Shown here: positions 10,052 through 22,321 of the stretch, piece after piece
How the letters are laid out: each line of letters begins with the position of its first letter
How positions within the stretch are numbered: position 1 is the stretch's first letter
Source: Adiantum capillus-veneris
Taxonomy: Eukaryota; Streptophyta; Polypodiopsida; Polypodiales; Pteridaceae
Length of the DNA: 64,000 nt
Direction of reading: 5' to 3'
Assembly (NCBI GenBank): GCA_014529385.2
Contig: CM043966.1
Span: 144,200,711-144,264,710 of the forward strand
The notes under the pieces: generated by a model
The model's database searches: none
Told to the model about the DNA's origin: nothing
What the model saw: the letters and a program-made list of their open reading frames with translations, nothing else
Position numbers and translations under genes: made by a program

Positions 10052-10339
10052 ACACAGTCACGGCGCTCCAAAAACTCACTTTGATTAATAAACTGAATCT
10101 CCTTAGGTTACAAAAACTTTGGCTTATATACCTCAGCCTTGGAGGTGAGAACATCTCTAACTAATTACATCAGCAAGTGAAATTACTTTGGAATTACAAG
10201 CTGGAAACGCAATTGAGTCCCGTTACTTAATGAATGGCTCAAATCAAAATTAATGTCGGAAAGACATTTATTACAATCAATGGTTACAAAATGATGAGTG
10301 TGAGCAAAAATGTGGGTGTGATCCTCTGCTGGCTCAACA
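9351..10339 (-). repeat. Family P 5' LTR (989 bp)
   Basis: Plus-strand ends are TGTTAAGG and GCTCAACA, giving the TGTT...AACA inverted termini of LTRs. It aligns with 51872-52832 over its length. A TATATAAG box on the minus strand lies at about 10123-10131, a likely promoter; the other copy has TATATGAG there. This copy carries a (CT)n tract at 9976-10049 that is nearly absent from the other LTR. Confidence 0.92.
9976..10049. repeat. (CT)n microsatellite inside LTR
   Basis: About 37 CT units. The matching position in the other LTR (about 52500-52525) has only a short interrupted CT tract, so the array grew in this copy or shrank in the other. Confidence 0.95.
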
Positions 10340-10525
10340 AAGACATGATGACGACGATGAGGGCCCATAGATAGGCGATGATTTCTTGCCTCTCGTGCAT
10401 TGTACAGAGGTAATTCTTGTTTCATCTTGAAGGTTTTCAATTATTACTATTTGTTTTTCTTGAATCTCATTTTTTTGGCATTGGAGTCTAACTTGCTGGG
10501 TTCTTTCTTGTTTATGCAGAACTTA

Positions 10526-10876
10526 ATGGAGGAGGAGGGTCATTTGAATGTTGTTGAGGCCACTGACATGCAGGACACATTAGAGGGACTGGAGGAAGGC
10601 CTTGTCGAAAGATTACACGAAATCCTGCTCCAGATTTGGACTGAGGTCCATGGCCATGATAATGGTTCCCTTAAGTCCTTCATAAAAGAGTGTGTAGAGT
10701 TAATAAAAAATGTAGTTCAAGAGTGTCAAATAAATGTAGCAGATATCCATGTAGCTCAACTAGAGGAGCAAATATTGTCATTATGCAAGGAGGTTTCATC
10801 TTTAAAAGTGCAACTGAATAAATTGAATGCACTTGTAATAAGACTCAACAATGTAATCGGACGTTTCCATTCATGA
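10526..10876 (+). CDS. Small acidic coiled-coil ORF in CACTA interior, unrecognised
   Basis: From ATG at 10526 the frame encodes about 116 residues, preceded by a pyrimidine-rich tract and TTTATGCAG that would serve as a 3' splice site. The peptide begins with a run of Glu, then shows Leu/Val heptads (for example QLEEQILSLCKEVSSLKVQL) to the end, so a coiled coil is likely. I do not recognise a family. It may be the last exon of a third CACTA gene or of an accessory protein. Confidence 0.35.
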   Translation: MEEEGHLNVVEATDMQDTLEGLEEGLVERLHEILLQIWTEVHGHDNGSLKSFIKECVELIKNVVQECQINVADIHVAQLEEQILSLCKEVSSLKVQLNKLNALVIRLNNVIGRFHS

Positions 10877-11155
10877 ATTTAATCTGATTGCTCTTCTTTT
10901 CCTCTCGATGTCTCTTCGTTATACGCGTTTGATTTTTTATGAGTTTTTATGAGTTGTTGTTTATTAGATCCTCCAAGATTCCTTGGCTTCTTGAAAGAAA
11001 TGAATTTATTTTGAAGTCTACCAATAAGGGGTACTCAGACATTGACCAATAAAGACAAGATTATAACCCGGTGGTTTTGATCCCCGTGCACCTCTAGACC
11101 AAGGTGTGCGGGGATCAGACATGAGTAGAGAATATGAGGTAGTTTACAGTGTGAA

Positions 11156-11256
<101 letters not shown>

Positions 11257-11319
11257 AAGACGGAGGATGCCAATAGAAGATTAAATTTATCTCCAGTTTA
11301 TAAGGTTTTTACATTCATT

Positions 11320-14300
11320 ATGAGTAGTGATGAGGATGTGGGGCCTTCCAACCAAAACACCTATCTCTCAACAAGGATCTTATGTCCTTGTAATAAATGC
11401 AAGCATGCTGTGCGACGGACAAGACGTGTTTCTTTGCAGCTCGGTCGCAAATTTGGTGAGTTTGATCCATCTATTATAGATCGAGGTGTTGCCAATTCTA
11501 ACTCTTCCGACTCTGACACTGGCCAATAGGCAGCAATCTTGCAACCCAATAGACGTGTTCGCAAGTATTTTGGTCAAGCAGCATACGTGAGGCCACAAGA
11601 TGTAGCCTCTGACATCTCAGAGGATGATCATGCAGACCACATTCCCAAAGTGGCAATGTTTGAGCCCGAGATCGATGAAATGATCAAGACGATCATGGAT
11701 TCAAAAAGGCTTACCTATGATGATATGAAAAGTGAAGTAGATACGCCATTGTATGATGGAGCACCTGTGTCTATATTGAAGGCGCTGCTGGTTCTTCTCA
11801 ACATGCAGGCAAAGTTTGGATGGAGTGACACTAGCATCAGAGTGCTTTTCAGGTTATCTATTACAATGTGTTTACTTCAATAAAAATTCTAGATGTATAA
11901 TGATCTGATAGATTACTTACACAAGTGTACCGTATTTTTTTCGCTGTGTAAATTGCTCAAAGAGCACATATTTCCATCCAATAATGTGATGCCAGATTCC
12001 AAAGAGGAAGCAAGAAAGATCTTGCAAAACTTGGGGATGTATTATAATTTGATTCACGCTTGTCCTAACGACTGCATTCTTTTAAGAGGGGAATACATAG
12101 ACATGGAAAAGTGTCCGAAATGTGATTCCAAGAGATATCGAGTAGATCTCCATGGAAAAAAAATTCCACAAAAGGTTTTGCGACTTTTTCCTCTGCTTCC
12201 TCGCATCAAGCATTTCTTTGAATGTAAGTCCATGGATGCCCTAACATCATGGCACGAGGAGAATAGATCTTCGATCCTCCAGATTGCACAGCCTGGAGAC
12301 ATATAGACGATACATGACCAGATTTTACCAAGGAAGCTCAAAATTTGCACGTAGGACTGGCTATGGATGGCGTAAATCCATTTGGTCAGAGATCAATATC
12401 TTACAGTGTATGGCCCATTGTCATCGTCAACTACAACATTCCCCCGTGGTTGACTACCAAGAAGGGGCACTTGTGGCTAAGCTTGATTGTGTCGCGGCAG
12501 TATAAAGTGAAGAATATGGATGTGTATCTTCATCCACTATTGGAAGAGTTACAACAATTTTGGATAGGCATAGAGTAGTGGATATGAGCCGACACACAGG
12601 TGGACGGAATGCTTTGATCAGAGGCATTCTAATGTGGACCATGCATGAGTATCCCGGACTAATAGAATGCTCAGGTGATTTACACTCAAACTCAAACACT
12701 GTAAATCTTGGTTTTTCTCAATCTTATCTATTGCCATGTGTATACATGCAAGTCTTCAAACAAGCGGATACGGAGCATGTGTCACATGTGGACCTAGATT
12801 TAATGCAAGTCGGGCGCCCACATTGAAGAAGCAAATCTACGAAGGTCATCAAGCGTATCTTCTAGAGAATCATGTGTTACGCGATGGCTTTTTGGGAAGA
12901 GATCCATCGAGAATGTCTGCACAAGCATGGTTAGAGCAGAAGGAGATGTGTTATGATAGTTTGCCCCCAGGGATGAAGAGACTCTCTCTATGGTACGAGT
13001 TACCATATTGGCCCAGACTCATGATCAATCACTTGCTCGATCCAATGCACATATTCAAGAATGTGGGTAATCTGCTGTGGGACCATCTGACCGGCAAGAA
13101 AGATACTTTGGGTTGACCTTAGAAATGTGGATTGTGTGGAGCAATATTGGCCACAGACAGCATCCAATGGATCAATAAAACTCCCTAAAGCGCCACGAAT
13201 TTTGACACGATTCCAAGAACGCAAAGTAAAAGAGACCATTCGATCTGTACGGACCCCCACTGGCGTAATGCACTCGCTCCAAACGTGTTTCACTAAAGAA
13301 GGAAGGCTTACCGGTTTAAAATCACACGACTTGCATAAAATGTGTCAGGTATGTTTGAAGTGGAATATATCATAGTGGGAATTGTGTAACAAATTCATGT
13401 GTGGACTTTAATATCATTACTAGACATGTTTTGTAGTCTATTTTACCAGTGGCCATTGAGGGAATTTTGTCTCCTGACGCCCGTAACACAATCTACAAAC
13501 TCGCGAAGCTGGTGCAATGGATCTCACAAAAGGAGATCAATGTAGACTCCATACCATTCACCAAACTAAACGCTGTGGAGGTTGTGTGCATGTTTGAGAA
13601 ACACTTTCCTACTACCATGCTAACCATTCAGGTGCATCTTCTTGTTCACATAGTTGATGAGGTGGAAATAGGTGACACAGTACATTCCAGATGGATGTTT
13701 TTTTTAGAAGGTTTTATGAAAATTCTCAAGGGATATGTGCGTCAAAAGGAATGTCTGGAGGGTAGCATGGCAGAAGGTTGGCTGGTATCAGAGTCCATAG
13801 TTTACATTGGAGAGTGGCTAGATGGATTTGATAAAGATCGGGACACGCTATGGCGACCCATAGATGATGAGCGCATATCTGGGATTGTCATGTGCAATCT
13901 CGGTGTTGAGAAGAATATGATGGAAGATTCAAGCCCTTGAACCTGCTTGGATTACGGCTATAGAGGCTAAAATCAACCGATTTTGCATGCTTCACAATCC
14001 AGTGATGCAAACGTGGATTTCACAAAAGGAGGATGCAAAGCAAGAGCGACAAAGGGCACAAATCGAGTTGAGACAGGGAAGATGATCGATGATGCATTAT
14101 CCGGCGGGTCTGGAGCCTACCAACATTCATGAGCTTAAGATGGTTGCACAACCAATTAAAAAGCACACGACAGTGTGGTGAAGAAGTGAATGAGGAGGAG
14201 TGGGAGTACTCTCGGGATTGCGCAACCAAGGTAAGTTTGCAATGTAGGACTAGCGACTTTCTAGATGTTTGAATGGCCACTCATAATCTTTTTTGGTTGT

Positions 14301-14951
14301 AGTATAAGTCATACACAGCAGCATGGTGTAAAGGTTGGCATTTTAGGGTGGAACGTATCGACAAAAAGGGTTTTACTCAAGATTGCGGAATCATGGAAAA
14401 ATTTAAACAGTCTAGTCAATGATGGTCCTGTGATGCAGATCCTGTGGGGGGCGGAACTCGCTTACTTCGGCATGCTACAAGATATTTTGAGGATCGATTA
14501 TAGAGGATTTTTTTTCGACTTGTTCGACGTGCAATGGTTCAAGATAAACATGGAGGGTCGCAACGCTACTGTGCGCAGAGGAGACTCTGGTTTCGTTGAT
14601 GTGGATTCAGCTAAAAAATGGACTGACCTAAGAGACACTTTCGTACTACCCAAGCATTGTGAACAAGTAAGTATGTAAATAGTTAACATCCAATTTTAGA
14701 AGTTATGTGTTTGGAAGCTCTCATGTAAGTTATGTGGCTCTAGTGTGATATTTCATCCTACAAAGTTTGCATCAAACTGGTGGTACGTCATAGAGGTAGC
14801 CCCTCATAGTGCATGGACATATGAGGGCTACCATGTCACAGCGGCATCAACGGAGGAGATCGGAGAAGATGCTCAGTCAGAAGCCACTGAGGTGGTGCCA
14901 GACGAGCATCAAGCTGCTACTCTCTATGGGGTGTACGCAGAGGATCTATGA
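11320..14951 (+). pseudogene. CACTA TNP2-like transposase (Transposase_21, DUF4218, DUF4216), decayed
   Basis: The pieces read in order. Transposase-associated domain at 11320-11529, with CPCNKCKH; an in-frame TAG at 11527 interrupts it. Transposase_21 part 1 at 11539-11853. After a probable intron, part 2 at 11893-12306, with IHACPNDCILLRGEY. A frameshift leads to 12345-12578 (DGVNPFGQ, IPPWL) and on to about 12674. Another probable GT-AG intron (12675-12753) precedes 12754-13116, which ends in DPMHIFKNVGNLLWDHL, a TNP2 hallmark. A further frameshift leads to 13117-13350. After an intron ending near 13438, DUF4218 occupies 13449-13940 (HLLVHIVDEVE, RWMFFLEGFMK, EGSMAEGW). A DUF4216-like part follows at about 14310-14951. 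It would cut and join the element ends. Stops and frameshifts make it inactive. Confidence 0.88.
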
Positions 14952-15493
14952 AATGAAACGGAGGATATCTGTCTAAACGGAGAGCTCTATATAGACATAG
15001 GGAGTTATGCTGAGCTATGTAGGGATGAGAGAGATACCTCTTAAAGCCATAAACATTGTATTTGAACAATTTTGGTCTGTTTTATAATATATATTGTATT
15101 CATGTGGCTTTTTGTCCATTCCTGTCTATATGCTATACTTGAGAAATTTAAATTGTATTTAATCGTCATTGCTTCCACTCCAGGTATGCTCCATGTATGT
15201 TCTCACAAGTAGGGACACTCCTCAGTGTGTCTTGAAAGTCTGATACGCCAATGCAGCACTTCGCTCCGAGTGCGGTGGAGACTGTGGCTACAATCATGAA
15301 GGAGGTGATCCGTCTCTACTCATAAATGTTGCATCTATGAGCAGGGACGGATCACCTCTTTTGCGATTGCAACCTCAATCTCCATCGCACTATGAGTTTC
15401 ATCCTTTTATAAGATATGTAGAATGCACACGGGAGACGAATTCACAAGAACTTCAGAGGAATCTCTCTACATAGGAATCCCTCTCCCTTAATG

Positions 15494-15577
<84 letters not shown>

Positions 15578-15681
15578 CTACACAAGAATCCCTCTCAATA
15601 TTATATATAGTTTAGATTATAATTGTCCATGTTTTCTTCTCCATTAAATTAAGATTAAATGTTCGTGTGTTTAATGCAGGT
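14952..15681 (+). other. CACTA intergenic region with (CT)n array
   Basis: Noncoding between the two CACTA genes. It holds a near-continuous (CT)n microsatellite at 15498-15575, interrupted once by CC, and otherwise nothing I recognise. Confidence 0.6.
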
Positions 15682-16410
15682 ATGGATGTTGATGAGTTTC
15701 TTTCTTCTTTGTCACCCCAGCGAGGAGGTGATACGATGGCGTCATTACTCTGGAGCAACCATAAAGTCATCCACTCCTTCAGCATCTCCCTTGTTTTGGA
15801 GACGATCTTCACAATCGTCTAGGCATTGAAGCTCTAGTGGTGGTGGCGGCGGTTGTTGTGGGGATGATCGACACCAGTTGGATGCTCGACACACCACCTG
15901 TGTTTGACGAGGCTCTCCGAGACATCCAGGTTCACGCATCATAGGCGAGAGGGCTTGCCATACTCGATCGACATCAGCAACGACATCATCTTGGATGACG
16001 AAGGCAAGAAGGTGATCTTGCGCATGCGCGGTCTTTGCTCTCAGGTGTTTAGACACTACATACTAAACACCTGGAGTGAAGTTCCAAGTGAATTAAAAGA
16101 CAGACTCATCAGCATGCTGCATGATGAGTTTCCCGTGTCAAGTCGGGATGAGCGCTTCAATGAAGACATGATGAAGGTTCGAATGTGCGAATACTGCAAG
16201 AACAAGCGTTCTGAAGTACAAAAATCAATAAAGCATGGGTGGAACAGACCAGATTGGTTGGCCAAAGAAGATTGGAAGAACGCGAAGCGAGCAGTGTGCG
16301 AGAATCCTGACAAGTGGAAGAAACAAAAGGAGGCAACGAAACCGCGAGTAGAGGCAGGGAGCTCACACCACTTGGGGAGAAGCGGGTGGGCATCATTTGA
16401 GGCTGATTTT
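15682..16410 (+). pseudogene. Second CACTA gene, Transposase_24/TNP1-like, probably broken
   Basis: An ATG at 15682 opens a short frame (MDVDEFLSSL) that ends by 15822. The main open part runs from 15904 to a probable 5' splice site at about 16410 (GATTTT|GTAAGT). It contains a globular segment (ILRMRGLCSQVFRHYI, WSEVPSELKDRLI) and a Lys/Arg-rich end with NKRSEVQKSIKHGW and KDWKNAK-like wording, as in plant Transposase_24 proteins. Downstream exons may lie at 16503-16600 and 16724-16770. In related elements this protein binds the subterminal repeats near the TIRs. Its place, 3' of the transposase in the same orientation, fits CACTA order. Confidence 0.65.
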
Positions 16411-16599
16411 GTAAGTGTTTTTGCATTGCTCTTTAGGTTTGGTAGTTACGTCTATTTGTACTTTTAAATTCTAACATAATGGATTCTTTGTATGTTTTGA
16501 ATAGTGATCGATGACAGGATGTGACCCCACACCGTACGAGCGCGAGTACGTAGGCAGAAAGGGATTAAACGCCCTATGGACATTCTGAGTTCTCGCGGC

Positions 16600-17189
16600 G
16601 GTATGGTTAGTATTTCACTTTACTCTTTTACATTTGTTCTATTTTAATGATAAGCTAAGAAAATAGATTGTTTTGAAAATTATATATTTATACTTACAGA
16701 AAGTCTTATTGTTTTTTCTGTAGAATCCGACAAATACGCCGCTTGGACATGATGAGACGTCTGATTAGAAGACGTCAGTCTAACCATAACTAGATAGCAT
16801 TAGTTTCCTTTTGTCATAGCATGTATGATGAGATGACGTGTATACGTCTTTTTGTAACTATTGGAAAACCATGCATTTTCTCAATAACGACAATGGTGTT
16901 GTAACTATTACATTTGCAAAGCTTAACAATCAAGTAATTTTGCCTTATATGATGTGTACAATTGTCATTGATTTACTTTTGTTAGGTTTGTATCTTTATT
17001 CTGCAGACAATACTATGCATGATGAAGTTAATGGTTATATTGTCTTGTGGGTGACTACTTTGGGTCTATACCTTGCACTTTCTTTCAAAGGTGAATCTGG
17101 GCTTATCTTGGATTCATTTAGGTTTACTTTATTATTGAAACATTCAATATGGTTGATGTGTGTGCCTTGCCACCCAAAAATGTTTTACT
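16600..17189 (+). other. CACTA 3' interior, no gene recognised
   Basis: AT-rich sequence between the second CACTA gene and the right subterminal repeats. An open frame at 16838-17206 has hydrophobic stretches but no recognisable family and no codon-like regularity that I can support. Confidence 0.4.
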
Positions 17190-17392
17190 CTCGGGCGTCG
17201 CTATAAGCGTCACTATATAAGGCTCTATAACGTCACTATGAGCGTCGCTATAGGAGCCTGCAATTGTCGCTATCTGCATTGCTATATAGCGACACATATA
17301 GAAATGTTTCCGTAGCGACGGTCTTAGCGATGCCAGGGAGTATAAAAACCCAATGTGTTTCCATCGCTAAAAATGTCACAAGTGCACACAAT
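17190..17392 (+). repeat. Subterminal repeat region, CACTA right end
   Basis: Repeats of GCGTCGCTATAAGCGTCACT type lie within 200 bp of the right TIR and match the words near the left TIR. Likely binding sites for the element's own DNA-binding protein, by analogy with En/Spm. Confidence 0.75.
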
Positions 17393-17406
17393 CTCTTGTA
17401 GTGTTC
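17393..17406 (-). repeat. Right TIR of CACTA element and right TSD (TTC)
   Basis: CTCTTGTAGTG at 17393-17403 is the inverted copy of the left end, followed by TTC at 17404-17406. Just inside both ends a TTAGCGATG-like word recurs in inverted orientation. Confidence 0.92.
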
Positions 17407-19900
17407 ATAAGGTGTTGGATGCTGACCAAAGGGAGGAGCAATTGGAATTTCCTATGGATTGTATGGATGATACGGTGGATACAGGCTTTGAGGACCAGGT
17501 ATGCCTTGAAAGAGAGTCTCATTGGGGGTTTGATGATGTCAAGGTTGATGTGAATGAAGAGACACAAGTGCTTGTTGATAGAGATTTCACCAGGATACAG
17601 ATGATGCGAGGGTTAGCCCCTCCAAAAGTAGAGATTCCAGTGGATGAGCAGTGGTGTATTATGGATGTGCAAGCAAGGGCCAATGTGGAGGAGTGTTTGG
17701 ATCAACCATAGTGCTATTTGGAGGAGGTTTCTTGTATGGAGAGCCTCACTTTACATGGTTGGGTGGGAGGGTCAGGTACATTCATTTTGAACAATGGTGT
17801 ATTTGGTTGTGCTTGGTTTGAAGTGGGATGTTTTCCAATGGATGATTGGATCAATGGAGATAGGCCATGGGCGGCCTATGAGAATGATGGGTTATGTGCT
17901 AGGGTACAACACTATGGAAGGGTGTCATAGGTGGATGAAAGGAAGCAGTGCAAGTATTTGATCTAGGTGGAAGTCGTGCTATGATGCGGAGGGTAGGGAA
18001 ACCCACATGAGGTTTGGAGGTAGAGCAGGTGGCATATAACCATGCATATATGTGTTTGTTTGTTGATGGTCTTTGCCGGTGCTTGCAGTTGGTAGAAGAA
18101 CAAAGTTGTTTTGTGGTTGAACATAAATTTTCAACAAGGGGGGTGGGAATGCTGGTGCACCTAAAGTGTGTTGAACATAGAAGGTGGCACAAGCATGTAT
18201 GGATGGGCTAGCAGGGGCATGGCAAAGGGCTAAAGCAAGTGTGAAGATCTTGGGCAGACATGTGGTAGCGATTGTGTATGTCTGATGTGATTTTGTTGGC
18301 TAGAAGGGCTCCAAAGTGGACTAGATGGATGGAAGGTGAAGGACGTTCACATGGCAGGTTTTTTGCTTAGCAATGAAGAGATTGAAGTGACGAGAGATTT
18401 GGTCTAGATGGCTCATCAAACAGACCTAAGGGTGAGTGATATGGCCAATTATCGGGGTCAAATTATGATCCCACTTGATTGCATCAATAAACACACCACC
18501 CAATGGTTCTTTTGCCTTGACAAGGTTTTGAGGGATAGTAGACACTATGTGGGGTTGGCATGAAGTGACAGCATGTCAAAAAAACCTTGGAGCGTGAAGA
18601 TATTGTGAAATGAAGTTTGATTCAACTGGCGGTGGAGCAGTGCCTGATGATTTTTTGTAGTTTTGATGCTCGTTGGTCTAGTCCATGTGGAGATCAGTAT
18701 GCAGAGAGAGAAAGTGAAGTTGGAGTCTAGTATGCTAGGTCTAAGGTGGTTTTGACAACTTGATGATTGGAGCCCTAAGCAATCAATGGCATAGTATCAA
18801 ACCTGGGATAAGAAGAGGTTTTCTTGGGGGATTTTTATGAGGTCGAGAATGTTTTTGGACGGTCGATGCTTATAGAGATTCCACATGGTAGGGCTTGTTA
18901 AACCCGCATGCCAGCACAAAAGCATAAACTCCATTGTATATGTAGTGGAAGCAATCCCCCCATTAGGATAGTAAGAAGGAGAAGGAAGCTCCTTGTCGTC
19001 GTGGTGATGGTGAGGCCTCTGGCATTACATGCAATGCCCATGGAGGCGGTTTTGGACAGAGGGAGGTGCCCGGTGCTCCTGGCATTGTGCTAGCTCTCAC
19101 CAACGGCCGGTGGCGCTCTCAGATGATGACGTTGCATATCAAGCAGGGATGGGTTACCGTGCTCTTGGAAGGATCCAAAGGCTTTGTATTGAGGGAGAGG
19201 GGATCCCATGGGTTGTCATGGCATCCTAACAACACCAAGGGGAACCTAGAGATGATTCACATGCAGGGTATGAGAGTGAGTGAGAGAGAGAGAGAGAGCC
19301 TGCCAAGGTTGTGATCCAAGGGATGTTGTACATCGAGTTGAAAATGGAAACGTGCCAAGATATCCCTACCATGCAGTGGTTGCTAAAATTGATGTGCCAT
19401 GGGTGTGCAATGCAAGTGAAATTCCAAATGAGGCTTCTAGAGAGCTCTACATGCAGATATAAACATTTATTTTTCTAGAAGCTTTAGGCCTCTCCTATAA
19501 AGGGGTCTTGTAAGGGATTTTTGCCATTTTTCTATGCAGTTGTGCGGGAGTTGTCCTATGTTATAGATGGGAGGATATTGAGCCGCGAAGCTAATGCAGA
19601 GCTAGGAGGACTACCTAGGTTACATTAGATCTTACCGACATGTGTGCTGGCTTGGAGCATTGTTGTACATGGTAGTTTTGTGCATTGAAGCCATCATTGC
19701 CATGTATTGGTGTCAATTAATTCCTCCTTTCCCCTTCTCTTTATCTCCTTGTATGTGTCCATTTTTGGCTATGTTGGCAAGTGTGCCCCCTTGAGGTCCA
19801 TCAAAGAGAGATTGAGAGAGGTTGTGTATGAGTGGAATGATATGCATTGAATAGTGCGGGATGATTGGACCTATTTATGTTAGTGCAGTGAGTGTGTGTA
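17404..19900 (+). other. Right flank of CACTA insertion, unrecognised decayed coding-like sequence
   Basis: The frame 17407-17711 is the continuation of the one interrupted at 1175. The encoded segment is acidic (KVDVNEETQVLVDRDFTR) and unrecognised. Further open pieces at 17718-17930 and 18014-18211 share the GTG/GAG-rich composition of 1-1175. The region to about 19900 is otherwise full of stops, with a short GA tract at 19285-19297. I see no named domain. Confidence 0.35.
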
Positions 19901-20149
19901 TATGCTTGTGTGAGAACGGTGATTTTCTCGTGGATTGTGTTGAGTTTGAAGGTGAATTGTAGTGAATTGGTGGGATGTCTATATCTTGGGCTATAGAGAG
20001 GCATGCTATTTGTGTTCCGGGTGTGTTCCCCTTTCCATCGCTATCAAATACACAACATTTCCTAGCCTTCTAGGCATTACTAAAGAAACAATATTTGACA
20101 TTTTGAGTACAGATAAAAAGTGCAAGACTTCAAAATTGTTTCTCTCAAA

Positions 20150-20799
20150 GGCATAGATCCTTCTTGAAAACCCCAATCTTCCACATTCTTTGTATCCATT
20201 TGCACACCTTCCATGCCAAGCCTCTTATTGCTAGGAATTCCATGAACAAGTGGATGAGGTCTTCTCTACCTAGTCTCCACCTTGAAATCTATCGGGCTCG
20301 ATACCACGTGCCTGAATCTTAATGCATGTTGGCAAAGCCCCACACAACACCTTCCATAGATTTATCTTCATAAAATGAGGCCACTATGTTTCCAAATGTT
20401 TTACGTGACCTCAACCCATTGAGCTTCCAACCATTGTTTCCTCCATTATTTGTTTAGAGGGGCAAACCAATCAACCTCATGCATTAGCACTTGGTAGATG
20501 TCCTTGGTATGAGGTTTTAAGAATTGGCCGGCTACTCATGGGCCATTTCCAAGCTTTCCACTCAAAAGTAGATTTTCATATCGACATTAGAATATTGTTC
20601 AGGCCTTCTATAATTTTGTTGACAAGTAGCTTCTCTATTTCATTGAGTTGAAAGTGGTCAACCAACTGATCAGAAGACTTCCAACACTTTCTCTTTCCAT
20701 CCCAAAAGTGGACCAAACATTGGAGTCCTTTATTATTCATCTTCCTTGCAAATTTTCTCCAATAAAGGTTCAAAAATACACCAGCAACTTTAGACATCT
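20150..20799 (-). pseudogene. LINE-B ORF2 C-terminal fragment
   Basis: The minus-strand frame 20797-20576 reads LYWRKFARK and HFWDGKRKCWKSSDQLVDHFQL, resembling the region after the reverse transcriptase in plant LINE ORF2. Decayed frames continue to about 20150. It abuts the LTR element at 20805, whose target duplication shows that 20799 and 26826 were once adjacent. On the other side (26900-27440) the upstream part of the same LINE protein is found on the same strand. Confidence 0.5.
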
Positions 20800-20804
20800 A
20801 AGGG

Positions 20805-21142
20805 TGTAATGGAATTAATATTTTACTATTTATTGCAGCTGACAGGTGGAAAAAGAATTAGCATCTAATGGACTATGTGAAAGGATATGGCATTTTATGT
20901 ATATTTTGTAATTGAAGTGCTCTTTGTGAGCTTTGGCCTTTTATGACCTGGCCAGTTTGTACTCACTTTGACCATTCAAGAAATATATAAAATAAATACG
21001 TGCAAGAGGGAATGGTCACTCTTGCACAAGGGGAGATTGCACCCAGTGTTTGCGTCTTTACTCTCTCCTCTCCTCCCTCCTCTCTCGTCGTTCCGACGTA
21101 GCACTCTACTCTATGAGGGACACTGTGCCTCCATTTGTAGCA
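20805..21142 (+). repeat. 5' LTR of LARD-like element
   Basis: 338 bp, TGTAATGG...TTTGTAGCA. It aligns with 26476-26820. A TATATAAAATAAAT stretch at about 20982-20996 is a plausible TATA box or poly(A) signal; the same stretch occurs in the 3' copy. Confidence 0.9.
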
Positions 21143-21143
21143 A

Positions 21144-21155
21144 TGGTATCAGAGC
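21144..21155 (+). promoter_or_regulatory. Primer-binding site, initiator tRNA-Met type
   Basis: TGGTATCAGAGC, one base after the LTR end. It is the standard copia-type PBS and sets the element direction as plus. Confidence 0.9.
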
Positions 21156-21789
21156 TCAAATTTACGTTCCAAACGATACAAGTACATCTATGGAGAGCTC
21201 CAAGCGATTGAGCTAAGTTCCTTTTTCTTTTTGTGTGATAATTTTACTCCTAAATGGTGCAAATGGTTTCTTATTAAGAGAAAATTATTGGTGTTTTATT
21301 TCTCTTTGATAAAGAAAGATTGTTTGGCTACATAATTAGTGTACATTGTAGAGCATGATTGATATATCTGAGAATCATCGACATTGCATATTGATTTATG
21401 TGTATAGTAAATCTGAGATGATTGATGTAAAAGCCTCACTACGTATAACAAGTGTTTAGAAGAGATTCCATAGGAGAGAGTGGCCGCAAAACAATGATGG
21501 AAAAGGAGTTGCAAAATGCTCTTTTGAGCTAGTTTAGAATTTGAAGAAGAATTGGATGTTTTAATGTCATCGGGTGAATCAAAGATGTGCACAAGGAGCT
21601 TGAGCGCGAATCTAAATAGGATGAAGATGTATAAATATACATACATATCTCTTTCTCATTTCTTCCTGCACTGTAGCAAGCACAACCAAGCAAACCTTTG
21701 TGATGTAGATGTTCGAGAGAGAAAATTGTTGAGGACAACAACCTACGGCTCAGTCTCACACGATCTAGAGCTTGTCAATGGGAATGAGA

Positions 21790-22113
21790 TCGGGGGGGGG
21801 GGGGGGGTTGTGGGGGAGGGGGGGGGGAGGGCTCGTAGGAGTGAAGACTAAGCTCACAACAGCGCCGACTAGTAACTCATCTGCTATAGAAGGTCACCTT
21901 GCCATGCTCCGCCAACACCACCTTGGACATTAATCACGGTACAACTTGCCACTAGATCGGATGTGTCCATGACGTCGACATAGTCTGCGCTAACTAACGC
22001 TGACTACGCAATGCAGCGAGCACATGCACATAAGGGTGAGTAGATCACTAGCCGCTGTCTTGTATGGTCACCAATTCCCCAACCCTCACCACCCACCAGC
22101 CCCGCCAACCAAA

Positions 22114-22155
<42 letters not shown>

Positions 22156-22265
22156 CTTCATCAGTCGGCATGCAGCTTGAAGCAACCAGAGCACTCATAT
22201 ACGCCTACACTCATTTTGTGAGTTGCATGCAACCAACCAACCCCCCCCCCCCCCCCCCCCCCCCA
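21790..22265. repeat. Poly(G), (CT)n and poly(C) tracts in LARD interior
   Basis: G runs at about 21792-21831, a CT run at 22120-22153, and an uninterrupted C run of more than 20 at about 22242-22264. Homopolymer lengths in such tracts are often wrong in assemblies. Confidence 0.9.
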
Positions 22266-22321
22266 ACACCATGCAGCGGCTAGATTCTTAGTCGACAGTC
22301 GCTCAACTTTCTCTCTCTAAG

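Larger units (their letters stand above)
6481..10339 (-). mobile_element. Family P LTR retrotransposon, 5' half (LTR, PBS, leader, gag)
   Basis: Read on the minus strand, this remnant runs LTR (10339-9351), PBS (9348-9331), leader of about 1.4 kb with four palindromes, then gag (7925-6591). The rest of gag, pol and the 3' LTR are missing; LINE-A lies at the break. The LTR is a close match, only scattered substitutions apart, to 51872-52832, so it belongs to the same family as the large element at the right edge. It sits between CACTA ends and CACTA transposase, so it is a nested insertion. Confidence 0.88.

Noticed and set aside
16838-17206. Membrane-like ORF inside the CACTA 3' region
   Set aside because: Hydrophobic composition follows from T-rich DNA; no family, no start context and no conservation evidence.
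21780-22265. G-quadruplex or regulatory role for poly(G)/poly(C) tracts
   Set aside because: They could form such structures, but nothing ties them to a gene, and homopolymer lengths are unreliable.
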